Of a DNA stretch of 9,112 nucleotides, positions 1 to 5,993 are shown in pieces (positions within the stretch are counted from its first letter, which is position 1; the number at the start of each line of letters is the position of its first letter). The stretch spans positions 1-9,112 of the forward strand of contig JASEIA010000061.1 in the NCBI GenBank assembly GCA_030018575.1. Reading direction: 5' to 3'. Position numbers and translations under genes: made by a program. Below the pieces are notes generated by a model. The model was given only the letters and a program-made list of their open reading frames with translations. It was not told the origin of the DNA and did no database searches. The DNA is from Nanobdellota archaeon (GTDB lineage: Archaea > Nanobdellota > Nanobdellia > SCGC-AAA011-G17 > GW2011-AR17).

Positions 1-133
1 CATCATCGCAGGTTAATGTGGGAAGCGTAAAAGCCTGTGTTACTGCAGGAGTCGTATCAGCTTCCCGTGCATGGATGCCGCCTGCGCTTATTATGGCTGC
101 AGGGATTAATGCAAGGAGAGATTTGCATGTCAT
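1..133 (-). CDS. Secreted protein, N-terminal fragment (runs off the left edge)
   Basis: Reading leftwards from the ATG at 133, an open frame of 44 codons reaches the window edge. It begins with a signal peptide: Lys at position 4, a hydrophobic stretch LLALIPAAIISAGG, and a possible cleavage site after IHA (residues 20-22). The mature part starts with a Thr/Ala/Pro-rich segment and then PTLTCDD. The start is supported by a TATA box about 26 nt upstream, which places the transcription start at or next to the ATG. The mature N-terminus resembles that of the aminopeptidase-like gene at 4869 (PSLECDD at a comparable distance after its signal), so it may be a paralogue. Too little is present to assign a function. 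The gene is divergent from the subtilase. Confidence 0.6.
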   Translation of the reverse strand, partial: MTCKSLLALIPAAIISAGGIHAREADTTPAVTQAFTLPTLTCDD

Positions 134-155
134 AATGCCGCTTATGTTATTGAAG

Positions 156-163
156 TTTATATA
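156..163 (-). promoter_or_regulatory. Archaeal TATA box for the leftward secreted-protein gene
   Basis: Minus strand reads CTATATAAAC. The centre lies about 26-27 nt upstream of the ATG at 133, the expected TATA-to-initiation distance in archaea. The transcript would therefore be leaderless or nearly so, and no Shine-Dalgarno sequence is seen before the start. Confidence 0.6.
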
Positions 164-221
164 GTTTGCTGAGATTTTGGGCTAAAAAGAAAGGCGGCTG
201 CTATTCCTTGGCTTAAGGCAA

Positions 222-231
222 TTTATATAAA
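222..231 (+). promoter_or_regulatory. Archaeal TATA box for the subtilase gene
   Basis: TTTATATAAA is preceded by a purine-containing AAGGCA that could act as a BRE. Its centre is about 28 nt before the ATG at 255, so a leaderless transcript is predicted. No Shine-Dalgarno motif is visible. It forms a divergent promoter pair with the box at 156-163; the DNA between them shows no clear palindromic operator. Confidence 0.65.
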
Positions 232-254
232 GCAATCTGCATTATCTATCCTCG

Positions 255-3200
255 ATGAAGAGGTGGATTTTTTGGGTTTTTGGAATTATTTTAATAGCCT
301 TATTGCTGCCATTGATGTTTGCAGTGGAGGGGGATGTATATGAAACAGATGATGACTGGCAGCATGCGCAAACTGTACTTACAAACGGCACATGGTATTC
401 GCACACTTTCCATAACGCAACTGACTTTGACTTTATTAATTTTACAGGCGTTGCAGGCGTGCAGTATACCATAGAAACATCAAACCAGACTGCTGTTGAC
501 CCGCACATGACATTGTACGACACAGACGGCACCACAAAGCTTGACTATAATGATGATATTGAGGCAGGCTATCAAAGGAATTCCCGGATTGTGGTTGACT
601 GTACTGCAAACAGCACATATTATGTGAATATAAGTGAGCTTTATGGCAATACAGGAAATTATCAGGTTAGGGTATTGGAGCAGGGCAGGATGGTTCCTTC
701 TCTGGTTTCGCACACAGCAACTTCTGTCGTGACAAAAGGAAGAGTGTTTGAATTTACATCTTCTGTCACCTGCTTGTCAGCTGACTGCTACAATGTTACA
801 GCCACTTTGGACCCCGAGCCTTTTGCTGCTGTGCCTATTGAAAAAGTAGGAGCCATAAAGCCAAAATTATTAAAGTATGAAAAAGCAGAGCCCAAAATAC
901 ATTCAATGCTTGAAGAGCAGGAGAAAGTTGATGTAATTGTGATTATGAAGCAGAAAGATGTTAAAGTGAAAGCAAAGAAGGCGGCTTTATCTGCCGCACA
1001 ATATTCTTTATTATCTGCCAAGGGCTTTGAAAAGAAGCACGAATATCGGACTTTCAATGGATTTTCAGGCAAAGTGACAACGGAAGCTCTTGCGGCGCTT
1101 GAGGCAAACCCTGATGTTGAAGCTGTCTATTTTGACAGGGAAGTTCATGCTTTCGCAGAGCAGCCGAATATGCTGCAGATAAATGCTGACGACACATGGG
1201 CAACGCAGGTTAACGGCGTGAACATTACAGGCATTGGAGAGACAATATGCATTCTGGACACAGGCATAGCATATGACCACGCTGACTTCGGAAGCTGCGC
1301 AAGGACTCCTAATATCAATGGCGGAAGCTGTCCAAAGGTTGTTGGCGGATATGACTATGTAAACACTGACAATGACCCGTATGATGACAACGGGCACGGA
1401 AGCCATGTTGCAGGGATTGCAGCCTCTCAAAGCACAGGCTATTTAGGTGTTGCGCCTTCTGCAAGGATTGTTATGATGAAGGTATTGAATTCATCCGGCT
1501 CAGGCAGCTCTTCAAATGTTATTGCAGGCATTGACTGGTGTGTTTCGCATGCTGTTGCACTAAACATTACCGCAATTTCAATGTCATTAGGAATTCCAAA
1601 TAAGAAGTACGAATTTTTCTGCCCGAATGCCGCTGAGAAGGCTTCAATAAACGCAGCTGTTGCGGCAGGAGTGCCTGTGTTTATCGCGGCAGGCAATAAC
1701 CATTTTAGAGACGGCATTTCAACGCCTGCATGCATTGAGAACGCAACTTCTGTGGGAGCTGTAAATTCAGCTGATTCAATCACTTTTAACCGAGGGAGAA
1801 TCCTTGATATGCTTGCGCCGGGAGTTTCAATAACATCAACTAATTATACCGGCACGCATGTTGCTATGAGCGGTACTTCCATGTCCACGCCCCACGCTGC
1901 AGGATTCTCTGCCTTGCTTAAGCAGTATGCAAAGCTGAAATTCTCAAGAAATCTGACTGCAGAGCAGATAAAGCACAACATGATAACTTCCGGATTAATG
2001 GTTTACGACTCTTTAAGCAAATTATCTTTTCCAAGGATTGATGCTTTGGCTTCAATTGAAGGGAAAGGCATTATTCCTACTACTGTTGGAGCAAAGCCGT
2101 TTTACTCACTTACTCCAAACCCGCATAATGCTTCCTGCCTGTCGCATATTGTTCAGGGGCAGACCTGCAACACAACGTGGCAGGTGAATGTGACAGGCGA
2201 TGCAAATGACACTTATGCATTCTTTGTGATTTACACGACAGATTACAAAAGGAATGATTCTGCAAAGGTTAATTTGTCAATAGCAGATGCAATTGCAATA
2301 ACGCTTAACTCGCCTTCTTCCGGATTGGTTTCATCAAACACAAGCCAGATATTCAACTGCAGCGCAATAAGCCCAACTTTGATGTCTAATATCACCTTGT
2401 ATGGCAGCTTCAATGGCACGTGGCTTGCAAACTCAACAAGAAATATTACAGGCGGCTCAAATTCAAGCCAGTGGCAGCTGAATCTCGCAGAGGGAAGCTA
2501 TGAATGGAACTGCAGGGCGTGCAATTCAGAGAGGTGCGACTTTGCATCCTCGAACTATTCGCTTGTGATTGACACAATCAGCCCGCAATTTGCAAATCTG
2601 AGCTATACTGCTGTGATTGAGCTTGGGGATGAGCAAAGTATTAGCATCAATATTACAGATTCATACCTTAGCACAGTAAATATCTCTTATTCAGGCTCTA
2701 ATTATACGATGTCTAATATTTCATCCAATTTTAGCTATTCTTACACGCCTTTGGCAAATGGAACTGTCAATTTCACAATATACGCGTTTGACGCGGCAGG
2801 CAACTCAAACTCAACCTCTGCCTTCTTTGTTGCTAATGACACGACAGATGAGCCAAGAATAAAGTCAGTGTCTCTTGCTTCCTCAACAATAGCTTATGGC
2901 AATAACCAGACAATCACGGCATACATCTATGATCAGTGGCAGCCTTTGGCTGTTTATTTAGACCACAACAGCACAAACATCACAATGCCGAATACTTCAA
3001 TAGCCAATTACAGCTATACATGGATTGTTTCACAATGCGGGACAGTGGCTTACAGGATATTTGCGCAAAATATGCTGAACAATTCAAATGCAACCTCGGG
3101 AACATTCACTTCAAACAACTGCTGCGGAAATGGCGTATGCGACGGGAGCGATACTTGTTCTTCTTGTACTGCTGACTGCGGGGCTTGCCCTGCAACAACT

Positions 3201-3911
3201 TCTTCAGGAGGAGGAGGAGGAGGAGGAGCCACCATAAAAGCTGCAGGCAATACTGAAAGCATTCTTATAAAAGATGTTTCGCCTTCAAATCCCGCTGTTG
3301 TTTCAATAAGCAACCCTGAAATACCTGTCACTTCTGTCAAGATAGATGTTGCAGCTGAAATCCCGCAGGCAAGGGTGCAGGTTACTGCATTGAAAGAGCC
3401 GCCTTCTTCTGTTTCTTCTGTTTCAGCGCCTGTTTACAGGTATCTGGACATTACAACAGGAATACAGGCAAAGGACATCTTGAATGCAGAGGTTGTGTTC
3501 TACGTGCCAAGCACGTGGCTTCTGGAAAACGGGATTTTGAAGGAAGAGGTTGTGCTCTTGAGGTTTAATTCAGGCAAGTGGGTTGAGATGCCGACTTCTT
3601 ACCTGATGGCAAAGGACAGCTTGCATTACTACACTGCTTCTGTAGGCGGATTCTCTGTGTTTGCCATTTCAAGGAAGGCAGTTGAAGTGAAAAAGCCTGA
3701 GCCTATTGTTGAAATGCCAAAAGCAGAAGAGATTACTGCTTCTGCTGTTGCAGTGCCGATGGAGCCGACAAAGGCGCCTGAGCCGTGGTACAAGATAAAA
3801 GCCCCATGGATTTCACTGCTTGCAGTGCTTTTCGCAGCGTGCATTGTGGAGGCGATTTATTTGAGCCACTTCATACACTTAAGGCATAAGAAGAATAAAG
3901 ATAAGAATTAA
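255..3911 (+). CDS. Multidomain membrane-anchored S8 (subtilisin-like) serine protease
   Basis: Predicted extracellular endopeptidase of 1218 residues. Order: signal peptide 1-24; PPC-like beta domain ~25-142; small Cys-paired Ig-like piece ~146-195; I9-type propeptide ~214-300; S8 catalytic domain ~320-600; four Ig-like domains ~617-953; six-Cys CGNGVC motif 956-978; Gly7 linker 985-991; PGF-pre-PGF-type domain ~1000-1141; Pro/Glu/Ala linker; transmembrane helix ~1185-1206; basic tail. The triad is visible: Asp335 in ILDTG, His381 in GHGSHVAG, Ser542 in GTSMSTPHAAG, with oxyanion Asn481 in AAGN, so it should be active. The C-terminal helix anchors it with the protease outside. Odd points: the PPC-like domain precedes the propeptide, 31 N-glycosylation sequons crowd residues 625-945, and there is a Glu (1199) in the anchor helix. 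The start is fixed by the TATA spacing. Targets are unknown; surface-protein maturation or peptide scavenging is inference. Confidence 0.93.
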   Translation: MKRWIFWVFGIILIALLLPLMFAVEGDVYETDDDWQHAQTVLTNGTWYSHTFHNATDFDFINFTGVAGVQYTIETSNQTAVDPHMTLYDTDGTTKLDYNDDIEAGYQRNSRIVVDCTANSTYYVNISELYGNTGNYQVRVLEQGRMVPSLVSHTATSVVTKGRVFEFTSSVTCLSADCYNVTATLDPEPFAAVPIEKVGAIKPKLLKYEKAEPKIHSMLEEQEKVDVIVIMKQKDVKVKAKKAALSAAQYSLLSAKGFEKKHEYRTFNGFSGKVTTEALAALEANPDVEAVYFDREVHAFAEQPNMLQINADDTWATQVNGVNITGIGETICILDTGIAYDHADFGSCARTPNINGGSCPKVVGGYDYVNTDNDPYDDNGHGSHVAGIAASQSTGYLGVAPSARIVMMKVLNSSGSGSSSNVIAGIDWCVSHAVALNITAISMSLGIPNKKYEFFCPNAAEKASINAAVAAGVPVFIAAGNNHFRDGISTPACIENATSVGAVNSADSITFNRGRILDMLAPGVSITSTNYTGTHVAMSGTSMSTPHAAGFSALLKQYAKLKFSRNLTAEQIKHNMITSGLMVYDSLSKLSFPRIDALASIEGKGIIPTTVGAKPFYSLTPNPHNASCLSHIVQGQTCNTTWQVNVTGDANDTYAFFVIYTTDYKRNDSAKVNLSIADAIAITLNSPSSGLVSSNTSQIFNCSAISPTLMSNITLYGSFNGTWLANSTRNITGGSNSSQWQLNLAEGSYEWNCRACNSERCDFASSNYSLVIDTISPQFANLSYTAVIELGDEQSISINITDSYLSTVNISYSGSNYTMSNISSNFSYSYTPLANGTVNFTIYAFDAAGNSNSTSAFFVANDTTDEPRIKSVSLASSTIAYGNNQTITAYIYDQWQPLAVYLDHNSTNITMPNTSIANYSYTWIVSQCGTVAYRIFAQNMLNNSNATSGTFTSNNCCGNGVCDGSDTCSSCTADCGACPATTSSGGGGGGGATIKAAGNTESILIKDVSPSNPAVVSISNPEIPVTSVKIDVAAEIPQARVQVTALKEPPSSVSSVSAPVYRYLDITTGIQAKDILNAEVVFYVPSTWLLENGILKEEVVLLRFNSGKWVEMPTSYLMAKDSLHYYTASVGGFSVFAISRKAVEVKKPEPIVEMPKAEEITASAVAVPMEPTKAPEPWYKIKAPWISLLAVLFAACIVEAIYLSHFIHLRHKKNKDKN
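3207..3227 (+). repeat. (GGA)7 trinucleotide tract encoding a glycine linker
   Basis: Seven perfect GGA codons encode Gly985-Gly991 between the cysteine-rich motif and the PGF-pre-PGF-type domain of the subtilase. Using one codon throughout makes this a microsatellite. Slippage would change linker length without shifting the frame. Confidence 0.85.
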
Positions 3912-3928
3912 TGCCGGAGGCGGGCTTT

Positions 3929-4765
3929 CTACTTCGTAAACCCTTTCCATTCCCTAATAGCCCTGTCGTACCTGTCCAAAGTCCCGGTGTCCATCCACTG
4001 GCCTGCGAAGTGATAGCCGAACAATTTTCCTTCAGCTGCTATCTTCGGGAAAATATCCTTCTCAACCATTGCAAAACCCTTCTTTGGAATGTATTTCAGA
4101 ACTTCAGGGTCAAGAATGTACAAGCCCGCGTTAATAAGATTCGAAGGAGGCACTGAAGGCTTTTCAATGAACTCAATAATCCTCTGCCCCTGCATTTTTG
4201 CAACTCCGTAGTTTGAAGGGTCTGGAACAGTGGTTAATGCGATTGTTGCCATTGCATTATTGTCCTTGTGGAACAAATACATGTCGGATAAGTCAATGTC
4301 CTTTAATTCATCTGCATTGCACATGACAAAGGGCTCGGTAAGGAATTTTCTTGCAAGATTCAACGGACCTGCGGTTCCCAGCGGCTCTGTCTCTTCTGCA
4401 TAATGGATTGTAACGCCGAACCTTTCGCCGTTTCCGAAGTATTCCTTAATCTGGCTTCCCTTGTAGCCTATTGAAAGTATTATCTCTGTGATGCCAAACT
4501 TCTTGAACAATTCAATTCCGTATTGGAGTATGGGCTTTCCGTGCACAGGCAACAGCGGCTTTGGAATTTCATCAGTAATCGGCTTTAATCTTGTGCCTTT
4601 TCCTCCTGCAAGTATAACTCCTTTTCTTAACGCATTCGTGCCCATTGATTCCCTTAGTATAAGCTCAACAGCATGGCTCCTGTTCTTTATTGAAGTGCCA
4701 TTGACTCTTTTATCTACCTGCTTTAGAATGCCTGATTCAATTGTGAGAGTTACTCTTTCTTTCAT
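3929..4765 (-). CDS. Sugar-1-phosphate nucleotidyltransferase with N-terminal ribbon-helix-helix domain
   Basis: 278 residues. Residues ~1-41 form a ribbon-helix-helix DNA-binding fold: beta strand RVTLTI, helix 1 ~10-21, turn, then NRSHAVELILRES as helix 2. Residues ~47-278 are a GT-A-fold NTP transferase that would join an NTP and a sugar-1-phosphate to give an NDP-sugar plus pyrophosphate in the cytoplasm. Visible motifs are LAGGKGTRLKPIT (52-64, nucleotide binding), IPKPLLPV (67-74), GTAG (130-133), NADEL (150-154, with Asp152 as the metal-ligand candidate, Ala where NGD is usual), EKP (201-203), NAGLYIL (212-218) and WMDTGT (257-262). It resembles mannose-1-phosphate guanylyltransferase or glucose-1-phosphate thymidylyl/uridylyltransferase; the substrate cannot be decided. 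No C-terminal left-handed beta-helix is present. The start is supported by TATA spacing. It converges on the subtilase with a 17-nt gap. Glycan precursor supply is inferred. Confidence 0.9.
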   Translation of the reverse strand: MKERVTLTIESGILKQVDKRVNGTSIKNRSHAVELILRESMGTNALRKGVILAGGKGTRLKPITDEIPKPLLPVHGKPILQYGIELFKKFGITEIILSIGYKGSQIKEYFGNGERFGVTIHYAEETEPLGTAGPLNLARKFLTEPFVMCNADELKDIDLSDMYLFHKDNNAMATIALTTVPDPSNYGVAKMQGQRIIEFIEKPSVPPSNLINAGLYILDPEVLKYIPKKGFAMVEKDIFPKIAAEGKLFGYHFAGQWMDTGTLDRYDRAIREWKGFTK

Positions 4766-4778
4766 TTCTAGAAAAGTA

Positions 4779-4798
4779 ATATAAAGTCATATATAAAG
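4779..4798. repeat. 8-bp direct repeat in the nucleotidyltransferase promoter, possible RHH operator
   Basis: ATATAAAG occurs at 4779-4786 and again at 4791-4798, a 12-bp period. The second copy overlaps the TATA box of the RHH-fused gene and the first lies between that box and its ATG. RHH proteins commonly bind short repeated half-sites about a helical turn apart, so autoregulation is conceivable. The repeat is A/T-only except for one G, and could be chance. Confidence 0.3.
4789..4797 (-). promoter_or_regulatory. Archaeal TATA box for the nucleotidyltransferase gene
   Basis: Minus strand reads TTTATATAT, centred about 28 nt upstream of the ATG at 4765, so a leaderless transcript is predicted. 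A second TTTATATT nearer the start (around 4778-4785) is too close to serve an mRNA containing the ATG. Confidence 0.6.
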
Positions 4799-4838
4799 CT
4801 TTTGGAAAGTATGATGGTTGCTTATTTTCCCACAAAAG

Positions 4839-4846
4839 TATAAAAA
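4839..4846 (+). promoter_or_regulatory. Archaeal TATA box for the aminopeptidase-like gene
   Basis: TATAAAAA is preceded by ACAAAAG, which could act as a BRE. The centre is about 26 nt before the ATG at 4869. This decides the start: an upstream in-frame TTG at 4818 lies before the promoter and would not be transcribed from it. Confidence 0.65.
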
Positions 4847-4868
4847 GGGGGCAAGAATAGCGGATAGC

Positions 4869-5993
4869 ATGGCAAAAAAAGCGACAATCTCACTGCATTC
4901 GAAGCCGCCTTTTTCTTCTAAAAAAGCGATTCTCGGGCTTGGTGCTGCTTTATCTTTAGGCTGCGCTTCCTTGGGCGTTCCAAGAGTGCCTTCTTTGGAA
5001 TGCGATGACAAGATTGAGACAGAAAGGCACGGCACAATCTTCTATTCCTGCCAGCAGGACACAACAGAAACCGTGCTTGAGACATTTGACCTGGTGGGAA
5101 GAGTCAAGGAATACGGACGAAACACTTTTGGCTTTTCACAAACAGTGAATTACAGGCAGTATGTGAACACAGAAAGGCAGCATCCTGCAACAAGCTACAG
5201 GATTTACATTGCGCCAAGGGATTCAATTTCGCTTGAGCCTGCTGACAAGGTTTTTCTCTTATCTTCGCAGGAATACAGGGATGAGGTTGAAGAGCCTGTG
5301 ATGCTTTGGTCAAGGAAAGATAATCTGCTTGATGAAGAAGCATATTATAATGCAAGCGGATATGACACTTACAGGAGAGCAATAACCGACTACAGCCCTG
5401 GCGCGACAATAACTCCAAAATTCATTGCAATGGCGCTTGAAAAGCAGGTGGCTGTTGTCAACCACGAGGACTGGCATTATAACATGAACCAGGTTTGGGG
5501 CAATGATTTGGACACTGATTTGGAGGAATCGCTTGCGACAATTATGGGGCATGCAGGCGGAATAAGGTTCATAAGCGGGAATTACGGCGTGAATTCCGCT
5601 TCTTATGCAACAGCATTGAATAATCTTCAGCAGTGGGTTGGCGTGTCTGAAACAATAAACAGCTCATACAATTCATTGGAAAACCTTTATTCCCAGAACC
5701 TGCCTTGGGAGCAGGAAGATCTGCTGAAGAAGGAAATACTCTCAAGGGCTGATGAATGGTACTTTGCGCCAATCAACAATGCAAAGGTAATCGGCTTTTT
5801 GCCTTACACTAGATTGTTTCCCCTTGCCTATGATGTCTATGCAACGCACCCTGACGCAGGGGAGCTTGGAAAAATTCTTATGCAGTGCCCTGATGACGAG
5901 GAAGAAGGGATTGAATTCTTAAGAAGGGCAAGGTACATGACAGCCAATGAGCAGACTGAAATCTCCTTTGAGGGCATCCCTGTAGATTTCTGA
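4869..5993 (+). CDS. Predicted zinc aminopeptidase, COG4324/PF10023-like, exported
   Basis: 374 residues. The N-terminus has KK (18-19) and a hydrophobic core AILGLGAALSLG ending in GC (Cys32), an imperfect lipobox, so it is probably a lipoprotein or otherwise exported. Residues 199-203 are HEDWH, a HExxH zinc site with Glu200 as general base; Glu220 in EESLAT is the likely third ligand. Other segments match my memory of the predicted-aminopeptidase family: a region around NYRQYV (94-99), a GYDTYRRAITDYSP block (164-177) ahead of the zinc site, and ESLAT for the family's ESFAT. The family is best known from bacteria. Cys45 and Cys61 could form a disulfide. An ATG at 4869 is preferred over TTG 4818 on promoter spacing. 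Its 3' end overlaps the convergent metallopeptidase by 75 bp. Aminopeptidase activity is a family annotation, not visible in sequence; zinc hydrolase is firmer. Confidence 0.75.
   Translation: MAKKATISLHSKPPFSSKKAILGLGAALSLGCASLGVPRVPSLECDDKIETERHGTIFYSCQQDTTETVLETFDLVGRVKEYGRNTFGFSQTVNYRQYVNTERQHPATSYRIYIAPRDSISLEPADKVFLLSSQEYRDEVEEPVMLWSRKDNLLDEEAYYNASGYDTYRRAITDYSPGATITPKFIAMALEKQVAVVNHEDWHYNMNQVWGNDLDTDLEESLATIMGHAGGIRFISGNYGVNSASYATALNNLQQWVGVSETINSSYNSLENLYSQNLPWEQEDLLKKEILSRADEWYFAPINNAKVIGFLPYTRLFPLAYDVYATHPDAGELGKILMQCPDDEEEGIEFLRRARYMTANEQTEISFEGIPVDF
5919..5993. other. 75-bp convergent overlap of two peptidase genes
   Basis: The plus-strand aminopeptidase-like gene stops with TGA at 5991-5993. 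The minus-strand metallopeptidase continues through to TAA at 5919-5921. The segment encodes the last 24 residues of each protein on opposite strands, so full transcripts of the two would be complementary here. Confidence 0.8.

Noticed and set aside
3885..3911. T-rich minus-strand tract downstream of the nucleotidyltransferase as an archaeal terminator
   Set aside because: The tract is the complement of Lys and Asn codons in the basic tail of the subtilase, so there is no independent evidence for termination.
3911..4156. Plus-strand open frame whose ATG overlaps the subtilase stop (TAATG), suggesting translational coupling
   Set aside because: It is antisense to the well-supported nucleotidyltransferase and its translation resembles no protein.
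4818..4868. Upstream in-frame TTG start extending the aminopeptidase-like protein by 17 residues
   Set aside because: It lies upstream of the TATA box at 4839-4846, adds a segment that spoils the signal peptide, and has no SD site.
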